Shown piece after piece: positions 49,262-62,000 of a stretch of DNA of 64,000 bases. The DNA is taken from assembly GCA_021442155.1 (NCBI GenBank), contig CM038220.1:78417817-78481816 (forward strand), in the 5' to 3' direction. A model generated the notes under the pieces. The model made no database searches. It had not been told where the DNA came from and worked only from the letters and a program-made list of their open reading frames with translations. How positions within the stretch are numbered: position 1 is the first letter of the stretch; each line of letters begins with the position of its first letter. This DNA is from Cymbidium sinense. Lineage: Eukaryota; Streptophyta; Magnoliopsida; Asparagales; Orchidaceae. A program made the position numbers and the translations under genes.

Positions 49262-51395
49262 TTTGAGAAAACTCAGTACTCTCATGAGTACATATACACA
49301 GAGAGCAAAAAACCCTCCCATCAGCCTCCAAATTGCTTCAACTGCTATATAACAAACATATTTCTCCTAATAGGCCAAGAAATTCAGAAAAAAAAATGAA
49401 AGTAGTATGTACTCTCAAGAGAGCATAGAGAGTACACATGCAAATCTGCTAAAAAAAATTACCCATCAGCCTCCAAATTGCTTCAAACGATAATAATAAA
49501 CTTTTCCAAATAAATAAAAAACACTGGACAAAATGTAAATGCTATATACTCATGAGAGAGTGAGAGAGTACATATGCCATCTCCATAAAACCAACCAATC
49601 TGCCTCCAAATTGGTTATACTGGAATGTAATAGACATATTTCCTCTAAACAAGCCAACAAATTTGACAGAAATTGAAAAACTAATCTGTACTCTCATGAG
49701 AGTAAAAATGCAAAACACTCCTAAAAAATAACCTATCAGCCTCCAAATTGCTTCTAATGGAATGTAATAAACATATACTCTCCAAATAGGCCAAAGAAAC
49801 TGAAAAAAATAATAAAATACTCTGTACTCTGATGAGAGTACAAAGAGTGCAGATGCCAGTCTTCACTAAAAACTAACCAATCAGCCTCCAAATTGCTTCT
49901 AATGGAATGCAATAAACATATTCTCTCCAAACGGGCCAAAAAAATCGAAAATAAAAAAAATACTCTGTACACTCATGAGAGTACAGAGAGTCTGATGAAA
50001 AATACTCCTAAAATGGACCAATCACCCTCCAAATTGCTTCTAATAGAACATAATAAACCTATACTCTCCAAATAGACTAAATAGACTGGAAACAAATGAC
50101 AAAATGCTCTGTACTCTCATGAGAGTACATAGAGTACAGATGTAAAACACCCCTAAAAATTAACCTATCAGACTCCAAATTGCTTTTAATGGAATGTAAT
50201 AAATATATTCTCTCCAAACAGGCTAAAGAAACTAGAAAAAAATGACAAAATACTTTGTACTCTCATGAGAGTACAGAGAGTACAGATGCTAATCTCCCAT
50301 AAATACTAACCAATCAGCCTCCAAATTGCTTCTAATGGAAAGTAATAAACATATTCTCTGCAAACATGCCAAAAAATCTGATAGAAAATGAAAAAATAAT
50401 TTGTATTCTCATGAGAGTATATAGAGTACAGATGTAAAATATCCCTAAAAACCAACCAATCATCCTCCAAATTGCTTCTAATGGAATGTAATAAACATAT
50501 TCTCTCCAAACAGGCCAAAAAATTTGACAGAAATTGAAAAAATAATCTTTGCTCTCATGAGAGTATAGAGAGTATAGATACAAAACACATCTAAAAATCA
50601 ACCAATCAGCCTCTAAATTGCTTCTAATGGAATGTAATAAACATATACTCTCCAAACAGGCCAAATAGACTGAAAAAAATGACAAAATGCTCTATACTCT
50701 CATGAGAGTATACAGAGTACAGATGCAAATCTCCACTAAAAATCAACCAATCATCTTTCAAATTGCTTCTAATGGAATGTAATAAACATATTCTCTCCAA
50801 ACAGGCCAAAAAATCTAACAAAAATTAAAAAAATAATTTGTACTCTCATGAGAGTATAGAGAGTACAGATGTAAATCTTCCCTAAAAACTAACCAAACAG
50901 CCTCAAAATTGCTTCTAATAGAATGTAATAAATATATTCTCTACAAATATGATTTAGAAGTTGGAAAAAATTAGAAAATGGGGTGTACTCTCAAGAGAGT
51001 ACAGAGAGTGCACACGCAAAACAAGCATAGAAACCAACCAATAAGCATTCAATATGCTTGTAATGCGACGTACTGAACATATTATATCCAAACAGTGTTA
51101 GAAATCTTTAAAAAAATATGAGAAAATGGGTTGTAGTCTCTTGAGAGTACAAAGAGTACATATGCAAAACTGAAGCAAGCAGCCATCAAGCAACCCTAAA
51201 TAAATTATAATATCATCGACTGAACATTTTATATCCAAGCAGGCCCCAGATTTCATCAAATCCTTCATGAAACAGCACTAAACACCCTACAATGGGATAT
51301 ACTTAACATATGACAAGCCCCACAGTTCAAAAATTTGAAAATAATGGTGTGTACCATCATGAGAGTACAAAGAGTACACATGCAAAACATCTCCA
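49262..51395. repeat. 146-bp palindromic tandem array, right block (~15 units)
   Basis: The same unit and orientation as 41482-45160, with an exact core at, for example, 50257-50274. It lies directly upstream of the Ulp1-like gene. The last three units, toward 51395, are more diverged. Confidence 0.95.
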
Positions 51396-51499
51396 AAATA
51401 CTAATAAAACATGATCCTTTTCTTTAAAGAACTCAATTGTTCCAAATGTTCTTCTATTTGATGGTGAGAACAATAAATAAAACCCTAAATTGATTACAG

Positions 51500-51843
51500 T
51501 TCAAGAATGCAGAAAGAAATACCTCATGCAGTCGCTTATAATACCTCAATTTTTAATGCCCAAGATTTAGCAAATCTAAAACATGCCGCGAGAGGAGTCG
51601 AGAATAAGCCAAAAACGAAATCCCTAAACTAGTCCGTGCCGAAGAATATGGAACGATGGGCGTAATATTTTCTCCTCTTTGTTTGAGCAGGCCGGCCGGG
51701 GTAACGAACGCTGCGTTTAGCTTTGTCAAGTGACAACACTGTAAGTGAAAAAATGACATTTTTTTTAATAATGGACAGGTGTTACGCTGCTATTTTAGTA
51801 TGGACGTAAAGCTACGTCTGGACTCCGCACATAATATTTTCTC
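51500..51843. mobile_element. MULE terminal-type block (right end)
   Basis: It shares 'TTTGTTTGAGC..GGCCGGCCGGGG' with 6545-6905, and 'GTCAAGTGACAAC', 'GGACAGGTGTT' and 'GCTACGTCTGGA' with 45270-45680. GACGTA (51803-51808) pairs with TACGTC (51813-51818). The final ATAATATTTTCTC ends at 51843. Duplicated flank DNA begins four bases later, at 51847, so this is probably the true right end of the block. Confidence 0.65.
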
Positions 51844-52554
51844 GTTGGGAAGAGAGGAGTCACGAGGCCGCTAGTTTTACCTGAAAAAGGGCCTATTTAT
51901 TTTTCTATTATTTTTTTATGAGCTGCTAAGATTGATTCTCAGCTTCGCTTCGTGTTTCATTTTTTCTCTTTGGGCAAGATGAGAGAAGGTGATAGAGAAT
52001 GGCAAGTAAGGTGGATCTGAAGAAGGAAATTAATGACTCCATCTAATTTTTTTAATCACTTTTTGCCAATCTTGTGTAAGTTGATTTTTTAAAATAATCA
52101 AATAAATTTTAATAAATAAATTATATTAATAATCAAAATTTAATAATCAAATTATATTAATTAAATAAATTAATTTCTTTTCAAATTCAAATAAATTTTA
52201 ATCATAAAATATTAATTTATATTTCTTATTATATTATTTAACATTTTTATCTATTTCTTTATTATTATTATATTATTTAATAGTTATAACTTAATCTTAA
52301 TATTTCATATATAAATTAATTTGATTCTAATAATATATAGTCTTTACAATTTAATAAAATTATAAAGTTTGTGACTTAATTTTAAAATATTAAATGCATT
52401 CATTTCTCAAAGAAGCTTTATATTTTAATTTATATATTTAAGAGGAAAAAAAAGTAAACTATTATATTAGGGACCGATGAATATATAGTCATAAAAGAAT
52501 GATTTCTTTTATCGATTCACTGTTTGATATTAGAGGCTTTCAGCTAGCAACTGC

Positions 52555-53214
52555 TAGGGGCGTGCATTATTTGGTTTTAACCAAATAACCAAACCAAACC
52601 AAATTTTTTGAGTAATTTGGTTCGGTTTTGAACTTAGTAATTTGGATTTTGGTTTTAATTAATGAAAACTTTGGTTTTTGGTTTTTGGATCGGTTTGTTA
52701 AATAAATTTTAGATGGAACCAAATAAACCAAAGTAATTATATGTAATGTGATATTATTAATTTATGTATAATAGGTATATCTATTATACACTTATTTTTA
52801 CTTATTTTTAAATATTTGGTAGGTACTTTTTTAGAGGATCATTATCCCATTTTCCAAAATATTGTGGTCTTATAATATGGTAATCTGGTTCCATCAACTT
52901 CTAAGTTCAAAACATCGTTCAAGTAAGTAAAAATTAGTTTTAAATATTTTTTTAGCGCATGAAGTAGTTAATTGCAATTTTTTATTATATGCTTGTTCAT
53001 TATGCAATAAAAAATTATGCAAATAATTTTTAAATGCAGTCAACTTCAGTTTATCCAAAACCAAACCAAAATAATCAATCCAAATTATTATTTGGTTTGT
53101 TTGGTTTTATATTTTATTTGGTCGGTTTGGTTCAATATTTTTAGGAATCCAAAACCGATCGGTTTTAAAAATTTATCATCCAATCCATCTAAATCAACCA
53201 AACATACACCCCTA
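52555..53214. mobile_element. hAT-type MITE with 8-bp target duplication
   Basis: The ends are TAGGGGCGTGCA and, inverted, TAGGGGTGTATG. They are flanked by GCAACTGC (52547-52554) and GCAACAGC (53215-53222), an 8-bp target duplication with one mismatch. The TAGGGGYG terminus and 8-bp duplication are typical of hAT elements. The interior is rich in 'AACCAAACCAAACC' and its complement, with no transposase. Copy A has the empty site GCAATAGC at 10401-10408, so this element inserted after the segmental duplication. Confidence 0.9.
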
Positions 53215-53460
53215 GCAACAGCTTTGTCGAGCATATCTTGATGGGAGAAGTTTGCCATTGCAAACTCACCACATATAATGATGGTCACCCAACTTTGGCT
53301 AATGAGAAAGTTGTCTTGATGCTCATTTGAACTAGCATGCTATATTGGACTTAGCATCCACTTTTGTTTTGAGCTTGGCACCTCAATGTTTTTATGTCTT
53401 TCCCAATTAACACCTTAAGAGATATATCTAACCACATTCTTATATTTCAATTCAAACATA

Positions 53461-54503
53461 CAACAAATATGAACAAAGCTACATTGGCAAGTGAATGTGT
53501 GGAAAGACACCACATAATGTCAGGCTATTAAAACAGATTGAATAAATATATGTCACATGTAGACCTAATGTCTCTAAGTCATCTCCTATAATTAATTACC
53601 ACAATTGTCTTCCTATTGTGGTCCCCAAAAAAGATCATAAGCTCTTAAAAAAGATTTATTATGTGCAATGTATTATTATACAATTGTCTTCCTATTGTGG
53701 TCCACAATTATCTTTCAACCAAGAGGTCTTGGGTTTAAGTCTTTGCACATAGGTTGTGTGTGTGAGTTTGCAATTATATTCATTCTAATCTTGTATAGGC
53801 TACATCTTTATTTGATCAATCCAAAGGCAAATATGTTGATATAAATTAGAAAAAGAAGGTGCAGTTAAAATATATCTTTAATGATGAGAAAATATTACAA
53901 TAATAAATACTATATATTTCTCATAAATTTAAACAGACCTAATAATATTAATATTATAATATAAAAATTATATTAACTCAAACATCCTCTCGTAACCAAG
54001 ATACATTCTTTTGTCTATATTTAAGCAAGAATAATATAATAATAGTAAGGACACATTAACCGGGAATATCTTCTATAATGAAAAATATAATAATAATAAA
54101 TTATATAGATTTCTAATATTTATTAAGTGTATATGATAACATAATACTTCAACTAAGTCTAAAAGAATTTAGTTAAGTAATTAATTTTTTTCCAAAATTT
54201 TGATATTATGGTGTGTACATACCACTATAGGAAAACTATATATTTATAGCATAAATTTTTAGATGATAATCTCAGTTTTGATTGTTGCACCTTGATGGTA
54301 AAACCTTGGTTAAAAATGATTTCCAGCTGACTAAAATTCCGATGGATTACACACACACACACAAAATCACTCTTTTATACTTGTTACTGGCTAGGTTCAT
54401 CAGACCCCTAAAATTAGTAGTATAATCCTATATGTTGGTATATAACATGAGATATTTTCTAAGCCAAAGTTCTCATGCTGAAATGGGTACTGAATGCATT
54501 ATT
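53461..54503. other. Copy B-specific stretch, no gene recognised
   Basis: It does not align with copy A. It contains a 23-bp direct repeat (CAATTGTCTTCCTATTGTGG plus three bases) at about 53619 and 53680, and a SINE-like B-box remnant near 53727. No coding sequence was recognised. Confidence 0.5.
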
Positions 54504-57004
54504 TAGGGTTGAGATCAATGTTAGAAAGGTGGTATTTTGGTTGTTACATGTAGATATTTAATTAAGTTATTCAAAAGGGAGTTAAGTTGAAAGTATTCAT
54601 TGAATAAACTATCATAAACATGATCCTTGATATAAAATGAAAGGATTTAATAAAATTACATTTTTTAAAATGCAGTCAAGAATTTTTTAGACCTAATTAG
54701 ACTTTCTTTTGAGAGCTATAAGAAAAGTTCATCACATCTAGAACTCTAGTTGTGAATAGTCTAGAATCAGAGGCTATGGTTGAATTGATCTTTAGAAGAG
54801 AAAAAAAAAAAATAAACTGAGTAAAAAATGCTATGATTCATAAAGAGAATACTAAAATGAGAAAAATTGATATAAACGATTAGTTTTTGAATGTAGGAGT
54901 AGAACGTGAAGGAGACATGGCACATATAACCTTATGGTGAAGAACTGAAGGTTGAAATTGAGGAGAAACCTAAGAATAATCTTTAATGATTGGCCATAAT
55001 GGTTGAATATGTGGCAAGGGAGAAACATTTAAGGGGTTAATTTCAATGTGTTAGGCTAAAACAAGTGGTTAGAAGAAATCGATTCCTAGATTTTTTTATA
55101 TCTAGATTGCATGACAAAGGCATTGTGCGACAATATGAGGGTTGTTAATTGGGCATGAGCCTATAAGAAGGATAACAATGATGCTAATAAGGGGGAATAA
55201 TGTTAAAAGGCATACACATCAATACAAAAGACTCTTTTTGAAATTAAATTTAAGAGTTGAGGGACTTATATGGAGAAGAGGATGGCGATTGCTTCCCAAA
55301 TCACATATTGCTAATAAGCACAATGGAAATAGACAAGTGAGGTTCAATCCCCTCTATGTTCATAACTTGAAGGGGTTCTATCTTTTATGTATGGTTTGCA
55401 AGCATTAAGACTTTTATTTAAAATTATTTTTTTTTTAAGAGCTTATCTCAAAAATATTAGAGCTCAAATATTTAAATATAAAATTAAATTGTTGAGAAAA
55501 ATAATCTATTAATAATTCTAAAACTTGCAATGACATATGATAAGCAAAACACATGAATATAACTCTTTTAAAGAAAAAAGTATATAAGTAATTAGGATGC
55601 CAATTTTGGAATAATTGAATACAAAATATTTATATAAACAAATAAAATATTACAACACCTCAACACATTAAAATCATAAATATTGCATATTCTTATCTTA
55701 TTATGTGTTGATTCCATGTTGAATTTTGGATGGATAAAATATTAATAATATTTTATTTATTATGAACGGTTATGAATGATTAATCTCAATCAGTAGAAAT
55801 GCAATCCTCAATCTTTTATCACATAATATACTTCTGTAACACTTAAAATGTACTTAGTTCATTTCATTCACAAACCATTAATAATACAAATTTCTTATAT
55901 CATTATATCTTATATAATAACTAAATGTTGGATACACACACACATAAGGATCTTTGTTGCTGCCATGGGTTGCTTCTTAGAGCTTCTTCCTTCAAGTTTG
56001 ACTACAACATAAAAGAAATGAAATAACATTTAAGAACACTGTCCAAATGTTAAAATTAAAAATAAATTTCACTTTGATTATGCATGCAATAATTACAAAA
56101 TTAATTCTAAGAAACAATTTACAAAAATTGAATCATCAAAATTGCTAATTCTTCGACAACTATTAGCAAAAACTAAATAGCTAGTTAGCATATCATATAA
56201 AATTTTGGATAAAAAAATTATTGAGATCCTTATAGAAATTCAATGAGGAATTATTATCACTAAAAAATTTATGTGAAATGTCTAATAAATATTTCTTGGA
56301 TCTCTATTTCACTAATATTTGTGTATGAGTTAGAATATTCAATTCCAACTAAGATCGACTTGGTTTCACATGTAAAAGTAATAAGACAACATATACATTT
56401 TATTTATCAATATTTGTGCATCTTAAAAAAAAGTCTTTAATTAAAAAAAACTTCTAATTAGAGTGACATCCTTTTTAATAATAAGGCCAACTTGTGTCTT
56501 CTTCAAAGTAGATATTTGCTAACGTTTTTCAAAAAAAATGATGAATTTTTAGCAAGTCCTTTCTTCATATATTTAACTTAGCTCATACTAAATCTAAGAG
56601 AATCATCTTCACTAAAATTTACTAAGGTTACGTTGACCTTTAGTTTCTTTTCATATATGTGATTGATAATTTTTTTAATATCATTATATTTTACAAAAAT
56701 TATAGTTTAGATTAACATAAAAAATATCTATAGGCTCTTTTGATAATTACTATATAAAAAAGACAATAAGAAGTGCTATGGAATATAAAGTAAATTTGAG
56801 TGAATAGTTACTAGAGTTGGAGTCTAGGGCCATGGAGTTCAGCATCTTGTAGATTAAGATTGGCGGGTTTGAAATTGATGGATTTGTATGCTGTTGACCT
56901 CCACATATGTGTCAAATTCGAGTTGAGCTCACATTCACTCCCGAACTGCTCTTGGTGAACCTCTAGCCAAACCATCCTTTACAAATCAGCTTTGCTTCAA
57001 TTGG
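54504..57004. other. Duplicated flank copy B, no gene recognised
   Basis: It aligns with 12166-14720 of copy A up to the deletion junction at 56933/56934, then with DNA from 16058 on. The 88-codon frame at 55142-55408 is retained. Confidence 0.5.
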
Positions 57005-57310
57005 AGAAGAACAGTCATTAGGCTTCTTCTTCTTCGACATCACTCCTTTCATGCCTTTTCCAATTGTTTCATTGCAACCAGAGAGGAACACCATCATTAG
57101 GTGGGCTCCTCTCTTGGTTTCTGCGTGCGTTTCAACCTCGGTTTAGAGCCTTCCTTTCAAAATCAAGAGGAACATTATTAGGCGCATCATTTAGTTCGGC
57201 ATTACCCATTTCCATCCCCTTTCAACCTTTTCTCTTGCCACAACCAAAGAGGAAAATCATCATTAGGCGGGTTCTTCTCTTGGTTTTCGACATATCTAAC
57301 CTCGCCCCTT
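57005..57310. repeat. ~80-85-bp tandem repeat, four units (copy B)
   Basis: ATTAGG motifs lie at 57017, 57096, 57177 and 57262. This is the counterpart of the three ~92-bp units at 16125-16400. Confidence 0.75.
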
Positions 57311-57428
57311 TGCCGATCATTGTAACACATAGAAAAAATGAGTCAGAATATGTAGGATCAATGTGTGATGTGGATAAAAGTATGCATGTGTTTCTTTGCA
57401 GATTGGAAGGCCTCATCGTACTCATTAG

Positions 57429-57869
<441 letters not shown>

Positions 57870-57892
57870 TTGGAAGGTATTGTGCTCATTAG

Positions 57893-59021
57893 AAACGAGA
57901 TGATCAATCTTGATTGTCATGAGACATCTACATTTATTTAGATCTTGAGTAAGCCATCATGGTTAGATGTGTCTCTCTAGTCAAAATCTTGTCAAACAAA
58001 ATTCTAGACTTAGAAAAAAAAAAGAGAAAATGGAATGAATATATATACTTCATTGTATTTCTCTTTATGCAGGTTTCAAGACCCCGCTAATGCCCCATAG
58101 GGCGTAGCAGGTGCGAGAAGAAGGCTGTAGTTTCTTAAGACACCACTCGCTATGCTCATTAGGGCGTACCTAGAAAGCCAAAACACTCTGTAGAATCGGA
58201 TGATGTCATTTGTCAAAATTTTATTAAATTTTAAGACATCAATTTAAAAATAATTGGATATTAAATTAATGGTGAAGCATAAAGTCTTAAAACAAAATAA
58301 AATGAAAAAGGAAATGTGGAGTTTACATGTACCTTAAAGTAATAATAGAGGGTGACGTGCTCAATAAAGATTATTACCCTATGAAAATGTACTAAGTGAA
58401 GGTGAATTTAGTCATTTAATTTATTGCTAAATGAGTCCTTGATTCATTGTTTAATATGTTCAAACGAATATGGATACTCAAGTTAAATGCAAGTGAAACT
58501 TAAGGTGGTTAATACTAAACTCATAACAAACTTGCAATAAATTTGAACTTTAATTTTTAAATAAATAGGGAATTTGATATGAAGTTAAGGATAAATCTAA
58601 ATGAGGTCTAACAATGCTTGTTGTAGAAAGTGTGAAGAGTCCTTAAATGACAAAATTAAAAAGGCTTGAAGCTTTCTTTTGGGTGAACTTCATACATATA
58701 AACTTTATGAATATAGCGGATGAAGTATGCCTTGATATCTTATAGCGATCACTCCTTTTGGTCAAATATTCCAAAATACATACAAATGCTTGAATAAAAA
58801 TAAATTCATTACACATATCTAAAATGAATATATTCTTATTCAAAGCTTGTACAAAATTTCAAATGATCTCCACCAGATATGTAATTCTTTGTACAAGTAG
58901 ACAAAAGCTGATACTGAACTAAATGCAGCATGAATGAAGGAGCATTCCTTCAATACAAAAATTAAGGAACTTCATTCTAAATTTTGATTTTCAAAATCAA
59001 CGAAATCACTAATTAGGTTGT
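57893..59021. other. Duplicated flank before LTR, copy B, no gene seen
   Basis: It aligns with 16962-18078, including the 'CCGCTAATGCCCCATAGGG' segment at about 58084. No coding region was recognised. Confidence 0.55.
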
Positions 59022-62000
59022 TGACCTCATTTTTAGAATGAGCTCTCAACACCTCCATCTTATGCATAGGACTTCTCTTAGACTTTAAGAGTTTGGTAGT
59101 CTTAGGACACATCTAGTGATTAGGTGGACACTTTAACCTAGCCCTGGAAGACTTAGAAGGTTTAGCCATAGGAATAGGTTATGCCTTAGGGGTGTTAGGA
59201 AAATTTTCAACCGTTTAGCTTGAACCATTCCTCACTTTCCTTACTTCATGTCAATCTCCAGATCAATTCTAATTAATTTTCTCCAAACTCAATTCAATTC
59301 CATGATTGAAAGATATGATTGAAACCCATGACCAAAATCCATCAAAAATTCCTAAGTCCTTAAGCTTCCCTTAAGGACTTAACCAAAATCATGATTCAAA
59401 CCTATTCAAATCTTTGTGATTTTCTCACAATTCATTAATATTCTCATTTACATCCATAAATAAATAAAATATAAATTAAAAACCATAATATCAAACTCAA
59501 AAATCCAAATCAATTCATGAAAAGTTTCTTAAGTCCCTTTAATTTTCCATTAAAGGACTTAGCAAAAATCAACTCTAAACCTTGATCAAATCACTTCAAA
59601 TTCATGGGATTTTCTCAAAACTTATTTATGTCCTCATTTATATTCTCATATATAAATGAAATATAAATATAAATCAATCAAATCAAACCCAAAAATTAAA
59701 TTCCAAATTTAAAATCTTTGAAATTCCCTTAAATCCCTTAATTTTCCATTAATGGATTTAGCCTAAACTTTGATCAAACCATCTCAAACTCATGGGATTT
59801 TGTCAAAATCAATTTATATTCTCATTTATATTCCCATATATAAATGAAATATAAATATAAATCAATCAAATCTAATCCAAAAATTAAAGTTTAATTTTAA
59901 AAATAGATTTAAATCCTTTAAATTCCCTTTAATGGATTTATCCCAAATCATGATTAAACTCCTTCAAATTCTTGAAATTTTCTCATGATCAATTTATATT
60001 CTCATTTATATTCACACATATAATTGAAATATAAATTAAAAAAAAAAATCAAAATCAACTCTAAAAATCAAATTCAAATCAATTCAAAATCAAATCGAAG
60101 CCTTTCAAGCTTAAATCTTGAACTTAACCAAATCAATTCCAATCAAGCCAAACTATTGATTTCTCTCATGGTTCAATCAATCCTACAATCGGGAGCTCAT
60201 ACATAATTCCAAACTCCAATCCTCAAATCAAAACCCAAATCAAAAATCAAACCCAAGACCCTTCATATTCTTCCTTTGAATATGAAATTTTCAAATGGAT
60301 CAAAATCCATTTGACTTCAAACCTCTTGTAAATGGATTTATATTTCAATCATAAGTCCATATACAAGATCAATCAACTTCAAATCAAGCTTTGACCAAGT
60401 CATTTGACCCACTTAGGCTCACTTGACCCAAAGTAACCTAAAATACCCTTATGAGCCAACTTTTGATCCTAACCAAATTGGATTGAACCAAACTCATATA
60501 TCCTCCCATCGTGGTCAACAATCATTATGGGATGATCAATCAATCAAATTGGGTCAAACCAAGTCAAACCTAAGGGCTGACCAAGTTAACACTTAACCTA
60601 AAGTGCAACCTAACATAGCCAAATTCCACTATAGGCCAAATCGATTGAAACCATTGATCTAAGTTCACTCATGACCTATGTTTGAACTTGACCAAGCCAA
60701 CATTTGAGCCTAACCTTGCCCAATTGGCCCACTTGACCCAAGTTGACCAATTTTGACCTGAAGGGTCAAAATTTGTCAAAACTTGATCTAAGCCAAATTA
60801 ATTGGATCCAATGGGTCAAGTTCATTCAAAATCACTTGTGGAACTTGACTAAAGACTCAATTGGCCAACTAGACCCAACCTACCCCAATTGACCTTAGAC
60901 TCAAGATGACCTAAAGGGGTCATGTTGAGCCAAAATTGAACCTAATACAAATTGATTGGAAACAGAGATACCAATCCACTCCATATGACTAACCTAACCT
61001 AAACCTAACCTTGACCTATCCCAAATAGGTCAAATGGGTCAAATGGGTCAACTTGACACATTTGACCTAAATGAGTCATATGAGCCACAATTAAATCTAA
61101 TCTCAATTGAACCAAAGAAAAGGCACCAAAATATGTCAAATGGTCATATGAACTTGACCCAACCCTTGGTTTGACCCAATTTGACCAATTAGTTAACTTG
61201 ACCCAAGTTGACCCTTTTTGACCTAAATGGGTAAACATGAGCCAAACGCTATCAAATGGATTCCAAATCCATTGCAACTTGGCCAAACCCATTTTCTCAA
61301 CATACCAAACATACCCAAATTAAAAATAAAAATAGCAAAATGGCCATTTTACTCCTAGTCCATAGAACAAATTTTGGCCTAGCCCATGGGTATTTTGGTC
61401 ATGCACTCATCACAATCACTTGAGACTTTTCTAAAAGCTCAAGGGGACTTAGTGATGAGCGGTGCACCCAACCCAATGGATTTGGGTCAACCCATTTGAC
61501 CCTTGGACTAAACTCGACCCTTAGCCTTGAAATTGAAATTTCAAACTCCCCACTAAGCTCAATTCAAGCACATGGGGAGTTGGTATTCCACTCTCAGCCT
61601 CGACCATGTGCATTGATCTAGCACCTGACCCACTCCATAGGTTAATTGGATCAAAATGACAAGCTCATTGCGCCATCAGTTGCCATGGGGAAGATATACT
61701 CCCTAATGACTAAAATCACACTTCACTCACACTTTCGATTGGAGCCAGAACTCTTAGCAATCATGAGCTTTCCCAAGGTCCTTAAAGGATTTGAATTCTT
61801 CATTCTTTTTGAATAGTGAAAATAGGGGAGGTCCATTGAAGAGCCAACTTCTTCTACACTTGATCTTAACAATTCTTTCTACATACATCATCTAAGGAGA
61901 AAGTCGAGCCTACCCAAGCATCCACTTGGGTTCCTACAGCAAGTAAGAACTCAATTCAATCAAAACCGTAAGAGAGATCAAGAGGAGTTGGTCTGCCCAT

